Part shown: positions 46,062 to 57,200 of the stretch, piece by piece
How the letters are laid out: each line of letters opens with the position of its first letter
How positions within the stretch are numbered: position 1 is the first letter of the stretch
NCBI RefSeq assembly: GCF_019059575.1
Contig: NW_024881713.1
Span: 310,001-374,000 of the forward strand
Origin: Amphibalanus amphitrite
Taxonomy: Eukaryota > Arthropoda > Thecostraca > Balanomorpha > Balanidae
Reading direction: 5' to 3'
Length of the DNA: 64,000 bases
The notes under the pieces: generated by a model
Databases searched by the model: none
What the model saw: the letters and a program-made list of their open reading frames with translations, nothing else
What the model was told of the DNA's origin: nothing
Program-made: the position numbers and the translations under genes

Positions 46062-49000
46062 ATGGAGGTCCGGCCAGGTGACCTGTGTCCCGGCCCCGAC
46101 TGTTACGGCGCTGCGGCGGAGCTCACCGGACCAGTACGCGTGTTCGCCAACGCAAAGGAACGAGATCGAACCAACAAGTAAGCGACTAAACAGCTTTGGT
46201 TGTGTGCACTGTGCAATGTGCGACGTGCGTGTAAAGTGCTATGCGATCTAATTCGACCTAAATGGTTGAGTCCCTATAACAATGAGCCTGACCTCTCAGT
46301 GTGCCAAACTACTAACCAAACCAATGAAAATGAAAAGATATTCGAACAGTGACAAAAGTAGTGTCTGCTTGACGAACATATGTCGCATGTCCAACCGCTT
46401 CAGTTTGAAGATCATAACCGAATTTCTCGACAATAACTCTCGATGCAATTTAGGACAGTCTCTGAGGAAGGTACTAATTAGCTGAAACTGAGCTGCCGCA
46501 CCACGGCCCTTACCAGCATAACGGAACTACTATCTTAGCTGCTGGACGATGATCCGACTTTGAACTGAGATCACCGTTCCAAGTGACTTATTACCAGGCA
46601 GTAGGCACCAGCACGAGTAGGTAAATGGCAGCAATCGATGCAGCTCGACATGACGGACAAAAACCTCTACCAAACTCGCTCATTTATGACATTTTTTGTG
46701 AAACTATTTGCCTGTTTGAGGCTAAAGGCCACCCTTTGGGTCGTCCACCTTCACTCTGAAGCCATCGGTTGCTCTAAATTATAGCAAAAACTTAACCCTC
46801 GCATGTGTAGGGGGGGGGTCGGATGGACCCCCCATGGCATTTTTCGCAAATAACTCGCGCAAAAAAGGCCGATCGTGACGAAACTTTCAATACCCTCGAG
46901 TTCATCAATTTTACACCTATTCTGAAAATTTCATGACCCTGACCCAAGTGACTTTTGATCTGTGACCTATTGCTCGAGGTCATGTTTGGCCGGAATCGCG
47001 ATTCGGCGTATGTCGGCTCGCATTACCCGCGCGTTTGTACGCTTTTCTTGGTTTCCAACGCTCACACATGTGATTTGATGTTGCTGCTATGTATTAGGGT
47101 GGATGTCAAGGTCACCTGAAGGTCAGGTCAGGTCATTGACCTTTGGGGACCTCGGTTCACTTTTTCGAGTTTTACATGTTTCTAGGCTAGTTTTTGGAGC
47201 TGAATTCGAATTAAGAAACCATTTGAACATTTACGAAATAGTTTTGGTGCCTTCGTAATATGTTACGTAGCTGTCAGAGGCGGTTGACACGTACTAGGTA
47301 CGAATACCCGTCACGACCCCTACTGGTTGACCTGACCTGACCCGACCTGGTCTAAATGCTTCAAGACATCATCGGTGATCAAAACTAACACGATATTCGT
47401 GCTCAGCACCCCAAAGAACCATTATAACAGCCACACTTTACGACTTTCTAACAGGTCCCGATTTTCCCGACTTTTGGATCATTGACCTGACCTGGAAGGT
47501 CAACCAATGACCTAAGACTTTAAAATTGGGTATCATCGGCTTCCACTCGTCACGGGCAACACGCTCGTTTTTTCCGCGAAGCTCTAGCTCGCTCGATCAG
47601 GGGCCAAACGGCAAGCGGGGATCCAACCGACCCCCCCCCCCTACAAGTTAGAAGCTGGCAAACGCCGCACACATGCGAGAGTTAACCCTCGCCTGTGCGC
47701 GGCGTTTTACAGCTTCCAATGTGAGGGAGGAGGGGTCGGTTGGAGCCCCCTTGCCGTTCGGCCCCTGATTTAGCTAGAGCTTCGCGGAAAAAACGAACGC
47801 GTTTCCCGTGACGAGAGCAAGCCGACGATACCCAATTTTAAAGTCTTAGGTCATTGGTTCACCTTCCAGGTCAGGGCAATGAACCATACCTAAGTCGGGA
47901 AAATCGGGACATGCTAGAACTTCGCAAAGTAAAGCTGTTCCGAATCGCGATTGATTCAGGCCAAACATGGTCTCGAGAAATAGGTCACAGGCCAAAGGTC
48001 ATTTGGGTCAGGATCATGACATTTTCAAAGCAGGTGTAAAATTTATCAACTCGAGAGATAGGTACTAAAAGTTTCGTCGTGATCACTGATCAGCCGCTTT
48101 TCGGGAGAGTTATTTGCGAATAACCGAGAGGGGGGTCCATCAGACCCCCTACAAGTGCGAGGGCCAACCCTCACACCAGCTCTGGACCCCTCCCCCTCCC
48201 CCTTTGGGGGAGGGGGAGGAAATGGATCCCCGAAACGGGCATTTGGTGAGGTCATTTATCTGATCTTACCTACCCTAACATAAATGTAAGAAATCAGAGT
48301 TAGGTAGTTACCTTCTACGGAGTAACCGTCCTACTGCCATTTATCATGCATCAGAAGTACCAAACTCTTACGACTTTAGACTTTAGTAGCATGTAGGAGT
48401 GATACGGCATTTTTTAGATTTTATTGAATTCCATCTGGTCACCTGACGACTGACCTTGGGTGACCTTGGTGAAAAAATACAAGTAATGTAAAATCGATGC
48501 GTTACTTATATTTTGTTACGGGTTTCACGGCACTTCTTATTGTAATCGATAGCTTTATACCTATATGTTTCGTTTTCTTTTCAACGATCGCATCGAGTAC
48601 CGACCTTCTGACTGCCCGTCATCTCACCGACCGGCGACCTCACACCAGTCTTCCAACCGCCCCGCCGCCCTCTCACCAACATCACACCAATCTTCCAAGT
48701 TCCAATCGCCCCGCCGCCCTCTCACCAACATCACACTAGCCTTCTGACCGTCCTCCGCCCAGCCTCAGACCAGCCTTCTGACCGTTCTCCGCCCAGCCTC
48801 ACACCAGCCTTCTGACCGTTCTCCATCCAGCCTCACACCAGCCTTCTGACCGTTCTCCGCCCAGCCTCACACTAGCCTTCTGACCGTTCTCCGCCCAGCC
48901 TCACACCAGCCTTCTGACCGCCTCGGGACATTCTTACAGCGTGAACACCGCCTTCAGCCGGCTGCGGACCATGATACCGACCCAGCCGGCCGACAGGAAG

Positions 49001-49070
49001 CTCTCCAAGATCGAGACGCTGCGACTGGCCTGCAGCTACATCACACACCTGGACACCCAGCTGTCGGCAG
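46062..49070 (+). CDS. bHLH transcription factor, TCF15/scleraxis (paraxis) type, partial
   Basis: Exon 1 is 46062-46177 and exon 2 is 48940-49070, joined phase-correctly (donor gtaagc, acceptor ttcttacag). The 82 visible residues have a short N-terminus ([20 protein letters not shown]), the basic region [19 protein letters not shown], the loop [17 protein letters not shown], and helix 2 [15 protein letters not shown]. The sequence [15 protein letters not shown] with YI.HL is diagnostic of the paraxis/scleraxis group within class A bHLH factors, E-box binding proteins acting as E-protein heterodimers. Exon 2 ends one base into a codon (gca g), so a further exon is needed. It was not identified with confidence; a phase-compatible open segment begins after ctgtgtcag at 52430 and runs to a stop at 52722, but it lacks a known motif. 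Both sides of exon 2 are bordered by minisatellites. Confidence 0.85.
46796..47681 (+). mobile_element. TTAA MITE, subfamily B, full length
   Basis: TTAA at 46792-46795 and 47682-47685; ends ccctcgcatgtgtaggggg and cacacatgcgagag. Perfect IR-1 at 47130-47142. Lies in bHLH intron 1. The right TTAA also starts the next element. Confidence 0.9.
47686..48163 (-). mobile_element. TTAA MITE, subfamily B, internally deleted and inverted
   Basis: Starts ccctcgcctgtgcgcggcg directly after the shared TTAA; ends gtgcgaggg before ccaa. It contains both ends of subfamily B in reverse orientation with the middle missing (junction near 47,940). Confidence 0.8.
48600..48925. repeat. 36-38 bp minisatellite leading to the 3' splice site of bHLH exon 2
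   Basis: cagccttctgaccgttctcc, gcccagcctcacac units, pyrimidine-rich, run to within 15 bases of the acceptor and supply its polypyrimidine context. The first units (48.6-48.73 kb) are more diverged. Confidence 0.85.
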
Positions 49071-49290
49071 GTGAGACTTCACACAGACAGGTGAAACTTC
49101 ACACAGACACCCAGCTATAGGCAGGTGAGACATCTCACAGACAAGTGAAACTTCACACAGACACCCAGCTGTCGGCAGGTGAGACTTCACACAGACAGAT
49201 GAAGCTTCACACAGACACCCAGCTGTCGGCAGGTCATATCACAGGCAGATGAAGCTTCACACAGACACCCAGCTGTCGGCAGGTGAGACA
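49053..49290 (+). repeat. 54-bp tandem repeat containing the 5' splice site of bHLH exon 2
   Basis: Each unit holds cacccagctgtcggcag followed by gt. The true donor is at 49071; copies are at 49125, 49179, 49233 (gtcata) and 49283. Spacing is 54, 54, 54 and 50 bases. Copy 2 carries an in-frame TAG (cagctatag), so a downstream donor would truncate the protein just after helix 2. Confidence 0.9.
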
Positions 49291-49703
49291 TCTCCTGCCG
49301 ACGACAGTCACTCATGAGTAGTGATATATGACACGGGCTTCGTCATCCACCTACGTGCAATGGGATGAGATGGCATCCAGACTCACATGGGAGGGTAATG
49401 GGCTCCGAAGCGAGATTATATCCAGACTCACGTGTGAGCCGGCTTCAAGTTCCAATAGACATTTCAAAGTTGATGATCGGGGTGGCATTTGAAATCCGCT
49501 GTCAATGGGCAATGGCTCCAGGGTGTTGGAGGGTCATGGATCGAAGCATCATCCTCACTCAGGGGTGTCCAGCGGCCGGCCTTGATGTCAGCCCTCAGCT
49601 GAGCGCAGATATTTCGATACAAAACGAATTATATCGTTCACCTCTCACATGTTAAACACCAGTCTCGAGCTCTGGGTCGCAAATATGTCACCTTAGGTAA
49701 GTA

Positions 49704-51712
49704 GGGTAAGGTGCCTAATTAGCGACCCTTTCCGATTTGCGACCTACCTCCCTACAGAAAAACTGGCAGGAGAAAACGGGGTAAAAATGTCGTCAAAAGG
49801 TCAGCCATACTTTGGTTATCAAATTAAATTATTTTCCGGTCGTCGATATTTCTGGTGGGACATTTCAGGTGAGTTTAAATAAAAATGACGAGTTTCTTAT
49901 CCAAAACGTGTGTGTTTGGGCCCTCTCTGATGAAAAGCGATGCACATTAGGATGCTGCACCTTTTTATTCTGAATCGACATTTCTTTTTCAATTGATTGC
50001 CGTTTTCCCATAGTGAATCACTCAACTGTGCACAGCATGGCGGTTAAAAATGTGTCGCAACTCATATTTCCTATTTGCGCCTGACATGGTCGCAAATAGC
50101 TCAAGAAGGGAAAGAAAGGGGAAAAGAGAGAAATGAAAATAAGGTGTTGCTGAACCTTGCAATGTGTGGCAGGGGATGCCAAATGTCGTCACTGACTGCA
50201 GGGGTGCCGAATTCAGCGCGGACCTCGAATATCATACGAGATAGCCCGCAAAATTTGGGTTTCCGCCTTCTTTTCGCCTTCGGTGCATCACGTGATCAGT
50301 TTTTACTTACGTAAATAAGTTGGATAAACGTTCCTGTTCGAGTGATTGACTGCTTTGCGTATAGGTTACCTTTTTGAGATCATATTTCATCTTTTCAGGC
50401 GTCGCATTTTTTTGCCATTTTTAACCCTCGCCGGACCTATTGGTTTTCTACATACGCGCCGGCCGAGGGGGGGGGGGCGGGTACGACCCCCCCCCTCGCC
50501 GTTTCGCCCCTGGTGGAGCTAGCGCGTCGCGGAAAAAACGAGCGTGTGCGCCGTTACGAGACGCAGAGATTGGTACCCGATTTTAAGGTCCTAGGTCAAC
50601 CGGTGACCTCTGAGGTCAGGTCAAGTGCCCCAAGGTACGGTTCAGTTTTTGGTGAATAACTTCGCAAAAAACGGCCGCAGAGCCGCGATTTTGGCAGCAT
50701 CGTGTTCGTCTCGCTCAGGCGCGTCGAATGATATACTTTTTGTCCGGGTCAGGTCAACTTGGGGTGTTGACCTCAGGTCAAGGTCAGGTCAGCACCCCCA
50801 GGTCACGAAGTTGGTCGAAAGGGGTCATGTCGCATATCATTCGATTCGGCAGGTCTTCCTGAGTCCATTGGTGGCTTTCCCGACTCGCTAGCTCAATTTG
50901 ATCAAGAGTTATTGACGAAAAACTAATATGACCTTGATGACGTCATAAATGACGTCACGCAAGGTCAACATTGCAAAAGTGACGCATCTAACCTTGCAAG
51001 GAGTGCATAAAATCACGATTCTGTGTGCTTGAGATAGTTGGAGATCGTTCCCGGCGCCAGAATAGCAGTTTGAATTTTTCCCCATTGACTTATAATGGTG
51101 AGGTCACGAAAATGACCTGACCTCATATGACCTTTAGGAAAAATCCGAGATATACAAGTTGTGGGACTCATAATGGATACTAGATCCTGCAAGTTTCATT
51201 TCCCTGTGACATCTCCTCTGGCAGTGAGGGCGTTGCGAAGTTGCGACATCTGAAGACCGTGCAGAGGTTCACTTATGACGTCATAGGTCAGTGCCCTGAC
51301 CTGACCCAAAAATGCGGTTGGTGTCAAAAGATGCGGCTTGGATCAAAGGTCAGGTATGCCAAGTTTCAGCTCTCTATCGCCAGCATGTTCGGAGCTATCG
51401 CGAAAAAACCCTATGGGGGGGGGCGGCACCCGCCCCCCCCTCGGCCGGCGAGGGTTAATATGGGGAAACCCATAGACTTATTAGCGACCCTCCCCGGTCG
51501 CTAATCGGGAAGAGTTCCCTATTAGCGTTTTTGCAATGGTTTGCCAAAATGCTCACTACAAATAAGTTAGTGAATATTGGGGCAGAAAATGACCATATTT
51601 TAATAGAAAAATGAACGATCTCTCCGAAAATCAAGCCAGTATTACAGTAGCACCCACAGAGCGTGAGCAATGACGGTTCAAATTAAGGGGGCGCTAATTA
51701 GGCACCTTACCC
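49704..51712. mobile_element. TA-flanked MITE interrupted by a TTAA MITE
   Basis: Ends gggtaaggtgcctaattagc and the exact inverse, TA at 49702-49703 and 51713-51714. Without the nested 1,034-bp insert it would be about 975 bp. Confidence 0.85.
50425..51454 (-). mobile_element. TTAA MITE, subfamily A, full length, nested
   Basis: TTAA at 50421-50424 and 51455-51458; near-identical to the reverse complement of 15670-16688. Its IR-1 has mutated (aggtcagtgccct). Confidence 0.9.
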
Positions 51713-51714
51713 TA

Positions 51715-53640
51715 AGTACCTTATATAGGTAAGTATGTACAACAATTTTTGGGTCACTGGCGCCACCCTCCCAGGAGGTTATTACACTCCGGTTCGTGCC
51801 CGCTATGCGGTCCTGTCGGTATTTCCAGCGGTGTTTCCAGCGGTGCCGGTCCGATCAGCGATCCGTCTCAATCATCGCTCGCTCGCTACCCGCAGCAGCT
51901 GCCATCCGTCAGAGTTTGTTGTCCAACCAAATAACAGAGCGCCTAAACACGCGTTTACAAGAGTCCGACTCTGCCGAAAGGCCGTGAGTAAACGACATCA
52001 CCCACTTCCGCACCAAGCGCTGAGCGGCCGCCTGGGTAGAGACTCTCGGAGACGCGCCTGGAGCCGCTCGGCGTAAAACTGGAACGCTGCTGCCCGAGAT
52101 GACAAACGACTCTCGCTAATCACACCACTTAACCCCGCCGTGCGACATCTAACACCGCTGTCCGCTCTGGTGACGTTTCACGGCGGGAAGTCGGCCGTCA
52201 TGGCCGGCCTGGCCCGCTGACCGTCCGTCCCCCTCACTCTCCGCTCCCCGTGCGGCCCGCTGACCGTCCGTCCCCTCCCCCTCACTCTCCGCCCCCCGGC
52301 CGGGCCGGAAGGTGGGCCGACCGGCCAGACAGCGTGGAACCGGCCGGCGCGACGGTACCGACGACGGACCGTCGGCGCCGTCACACCCCTCCGACGGCCG
52401 ACGCTCGTAGTAGCCCCTCTCTGTGTCAGGGAGCTCGTGCAGTTCTCAGCGGCGGCTGGGGGCTCGGTGTCGGCGCTGGCTGCCGAGTGTCTCGCTGCCG
52501 GCGGTGACTGATGGCAGAGCTGTCAGCAGTTCGTCCGTCACGGGCCGGGCGGACCGACACACTGCACCGCCGGGGTTTGTGCGCCCGGAGCGGCCGTCCC
52601 AGACTGCGGGCCGGGCCGGAAACAGCAGCTCTGTCCGGCACCGTTCGTCTTTTGTTAATGGACACCGTCTCGACTGTGGTCAGGAGGGAGCTGGAACAGG
52701 GAGCCGAGCCGGTCCCAGCTGAGTTGTGGGCTGCCGAACTGAGTTACTGCCACGAGTTGGGACATGTGGTCGACACTTGGGCCACCTTGCCCTAACTAAC
52801 GCCCGCAAGTAGCATATGGAACACATCCATTATTACAAAAAAAACTGTCAGATTGTTGATATCTGAACCCGTTCGCCGATGGCTTTTAGTTCCATAGATG
52901 TACATATTTCTTCCAGCGCTAACATCAAGATCAAGTCATGCTTCCGTCCCACATCGGTTTCCGTTCCTACGAAGCGATACTTTTACATGCCGTTCTCACC
53001 TGCGAGGCCCCCTCCCCAGTCCCTTCTCTCTCAGCTACCCACGCCCCCCCCCCCATTCGACTCCAGGGCGGCCCAGCGATCGCCGCCCTCCCAGCCGGGG
53101 AGCGGTAGCCCGCTCCGTGCAGTCCCCCGGTAACCGACACCGGCCGCACCGATCAGAGGTGAGCACGGGTCAGCGCCGACTGGTGACGGGTCACTGAGCC
53201 CGGAAACACCTACTTCCTCAGCGAGTGCGGCGTGAGGACCTCCCAGCGCCTACCGGAACGGGATCGGACAGGACCCCCGCACCCCATACCGGAACAGGTT
53301 CTCCCGCATACCCCATACCGGAACCGGACGGAACCCCGGCGGTCGGCCCGCGCCCGCGGCCCGGTGTTTGTAGAAACAGTACCGGTGTGAGCGATGGCGC
53401 TTTCCCACGATGCAGTGCGGTCTCGCCGGGTCTGTGGTGAGCGTTATGGCGCCCCTCCCCGTCTGTTCCCTCCCCACGCGGCACTGATAGGCGAACCAGA
53501 GCCGATCTCCGTGCAACCGCCGACGGCTGTCAGTCTGTACGGGAGGTGTGGAAAGCGGCGGGGTGATCCTACAACTGATTGTCAATACCACAAAACATGA
53601 GGACGCCGCCGGTATCAGTGAATGATGGACATGATGGGGC
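51715..53640. other. GC-rich region downstream of the bHLH exons, unassigned
   Basis: Several frames of 60-100 codons are open on both strands, none with a recognisable domain. It may hold the terminal exon and 3' UTR of the bHLH gene. No polyadenylation or splice evidence is decisive. Confidence 0.35.
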
Positions 53641-53797
53641 CAGTAGCGGCGGAACACCTCCAATTAAGGGGGGGGGGGACACTGCCGACTTTTGGTCCCA
53701 TTCTTTCCATGCACCGCCCATTTTTAGGGCTTATGTTAAAATGCCAAAATCAAAGGGGGCACGTTGCCCCGGTGCCCTCCCCGTTCCGCCGCCTATC
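53641..53797. mobile_element. hAT-type MITE, 157 bp
   Basis: gatggggc flanks both sides (53633-53640, 53798-53805); ends cagtagcggcggaac and gttccgccgcctatc are inverted with mismatches in the outer five bases. Poly-G tract inside. Confidence 0.6.
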
Positions 53798-54293
53798 GAT
53801 GGGGCAGCGTCAATCATGTGGAAGCAGACAAGAGAGGCTGGATTGAATACGATCAAACTTTGTCACAATTTACACTTCACATCATGTTTATTTTCCGAAT
53901 TCGACTTTGATTTATTTACATCAACCCCCTGCCCTGTTGTGTAGACGCTTAGCGGTAGTAATTGCAGAGGCCTTTTCATTTGATATAGACTACAAGGAAT
54001 ATGTGGCGCGCGAGTATGCAATTGAGCATTACATGTGTCAGTTTGGAAGCAAACATAGACAATGGCACTGGGCGATTGCACCTTCACATGATATGCATGG
54101 ATAGACACAAATGTGCTTATATGCGTCAATCAAGTAGCATGTCAACTCTGATTGAGCGCCGTGCAGTTGGCCACGGTCCGTGTCCCCCCGTTTTCAGCGG
54201 GTTCTCGACCGCTGTCTGACCCGGCGCATGCCAGTCCCCTGTCTCGTGTCTTAGTGGGTCTTCGGCCGCTGTTTGACCCGGCGCTTGGCCGGG

Positions 54294-57200
54294 TCACGTG
54301 TCCCCCGTGCTCATCGGGTCGTCAGCCGGCACGCTCGACCGCAGCCCCTCCCCTCGCTCCCCATCCCCGGTCCGAGCCCTCTTCAACGGCCGGCCCGCCA
54401 GCCACCAGTCGCCCGTGCCGCTGCCGACCGAGCCGTCACTGGGCCGCAGTGACCCGCCACTGAGCCGCAGTGACCCGCCGCTGGCCCGCAGTGACCCGTC
54501 ACCGGGCCGCAGTGACCCGCCGCTGGCCCGCAGTGACCCCCTGCCGACCCCGGCGGCCCGCGCCGACCCCTCGCTGATCCCCAGCCCGCTGCTGGCGCTC
54601 ACCAGGGTCTCACAGCGCAGCCGCGAGTAGTAGTAGCTGCCGCGACGCTCGGCCGGGGTCGTGTCGATGTCACCGCTGGTCACCTCCATCTGCTGACCCA
54701 TGGGGCGGTGTCCGCTGTCCAGGAGGGGCGAGCTGGCTCGTCTGGAGGTGGCCAGTGACCAGTCACTGCGCCCTGTTGTCAGGTCGGAGGTGCCGGGGTC
54801 GGTGCCGCCCGCTGCCCGCTCAGCCCCGCGGCCGGCGGGCTCGGCTCTGATGACCGGGGTCTGAGAGACCCCGCTGGTGACCGGCAGTCTCTCTGTATAC
54901 CTGGACGGACCGGCGGCGGCCGCCCGCGGCTCGTACCCGGCCCGGGACCAGCCGAGCGGGTCCTCGGAGACGTCCGAGACGCGCCCTCCGGGGCCGGGCC
55001 GGGGCGGCGGCCGGTCACTGGACCTGGTCAGCGACCTGCCAGGACCGCCGGAACCTGTGTGAGCCGAGCCCGCTGCCGCTGCTCCCCGTCCCTCCGCGCC
55101 GGAGCCGGGCCGGGTGAGGGGCGCCTCCGGGTCCTCAGACCAGGTGGACGACTGCTCCCGGGGCCGGCGGCTGCCGAGCGGCCCCTCACTGGCCCCGGGC
55201 CGGTCGGAGCGGCGCATCTGCTCGTCAGACGAGTACACTGCGCGGTAGCGCGCGCCCGGGACGCGGCCGGCGCCTGCCCGGGGCACTGCTGTCGGCCCTG
55301 AGCTGGTGTCGGCGCCGGTCCGGGACGAGCTCTCCCCCCGAGTGGCCGTGGAGGTGCTCGCCGGCGCTCCGCGGCCGGCCGGCCGGGCCGCGGCGCCACC
55401 CTGACAGGGCGCGGAGACGGGCGTCTCGGAGCTGCCGGTGGCGGAGTCGGCCGCCCCCGGGTGCGGCACTCCGTCCCTCCTCAAACCCGGCGCTGCCGCC
55501 GCGCCGCCGGGGGTGACCGCCGGCCCGGCCACTGAGGAGCCCGGCACGGGCCGCTCGCTGCCGGGCGCCGCGGCCCCGCCCGCCACAGAGTCCTCCCACG
55601 GGTCCTCGGCGCTGCGGTGCTCCTGCCACACGCGGCGCAGCAGCTCCGCGGGGGCCTCCGAGTCCAGGTCGGCGCGCAGGAACGTCTCCACGGCGCGGCG
55701 CGCTCTCTCGACAGCCGCCTCCTCGACTCGGAGCAGCTCGGGGTCGGGGCAGAGGTCCGAGCCGGACACCATTGCCTCCATTACCTGACGGCAGAACATG
55801 GGGAGGGAGCCAAGGCTGAGTCAGGAGAAAGATTTTAGATAGTGGATCATGACCTCACCGATTGCATTAGGTACTCAGTTCCCTCATTTTTCCCCATCAT
55901 AAAACTATTTCATATATGATGGGCGTGATATCTTATTGAAGCTTCGGATGGAAAGCACATCTTCCCTGGCAGCCGGCGGGCGCCGATATTACAGTGGTTG
56001 GACACCCAAAAGCTACCAACGTCTTTGCATTTCAGACCGACGCACTGCACAGAGCGCACGGTGGCGCCCTCCCTGTTCGGTTTTGTGCATCCGTTCTCAC
56101 CTGTTCGGCCCTCTGGACGAGCCTTTCTGGCAGGCAGGCAGCCGTGGCGGCCGCCAGCGCGTAGCTCCTGCCCGCCGAGCCGGTGGCCATCTGATAGAGG
56201 AAGGTGACGGCCCGGCCGCCCGGCTCGGCCACCAGTTCGGGGCACACGGGAGTCACCAGCTGCGAGGGCGGCAGCAGCGAGCACAGACGGTGCACGTGTG
56301 TCGACACCAGCACGTGCGGGCAGCGCTCGCGGCGCGCCAGCAGCCCGGAGAGGGCGGCGGCCAGCAGGGCGGCGCCGTCCTCTGCCAGCGTGCCGCCGCC
56401 GAACTCGTCCACAGCGAGCAGCGCGCGCTCGCCGCTCTCGGCCACGGCGGCGCAGAGCTGGCGCAGCTCGGCCAGGAAGGCGGAGCCGCAGCCGCCGCCG
56501 GCCGCCGCGTCGCCGCCGGTGCCGGTCAGCGCTGGCGGCGCCACGGTGAAGAGGGCGCGCTGCACGCCCAGCCGCGCCGCGTCGGCCGCCACGAACGAGC
56601 CGGCCTGCGCCATCAGCACGGCCAGCGCCACCTGGCGCAGGTAGACCGACTTGCCGGCGCCGTTGGCGCCTGTCACCAGCTTGAGGCGGTCGCGGTGCGG
56701 CTGCCGGCCGCTGCTGAAGTCGTTGGGCACCACCAGGTCGGCGCACAGCTCCAGCAGCGGGTGCCGGCTGCGCTGCAGCTCCAGCACGTTCTCGTCGACA
56801 AACTGCGGTCACAGCCGGACCGGGCAGCCGTCAGCAGGGCGGCATACGCTGCTGTGTCGGTCCTGTCTGTTTTATCAATAACTTCCTATTGACTTGAGAT
56901 CACTGATTTTAAATTGAAGTTGTTTCAAACGCATCGCTGTCTAGTTTTCAACGTTACGTTGACTTATGTTAACAACACTTAACATATGCTAAAACCTATT
57001 TTCTCCCCACTTATCTCTCACTCTCCTCCTCCTTCCTCACTCACTCACTCACTCACTGTCACTCACTCACTCACTCACTCACTCACTCACTCACTCACTC
57101 ACTCACTCACTCAGTCTCACTTACCCGGGGTCGGACGTACCCGAACTCGTTGGCTGCCTTGGCCAGGGCCATGAGGGCGTCCAGTTCCCCACATAGACTG

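Noticed and set aside
52140-53500. Overlapping GC-rich frames of 60-137 codons
   Set aside because: No domain, no consistent strand, and composition alone explains them; only one phase-compatible segment was noted as a weak candidate.
55936-56892. 318-codon plus-strand frame
   Set aside because: Shadow of the GC-rich MSH5 ATPase exon; the minus strand has the conserved Walker motifs.
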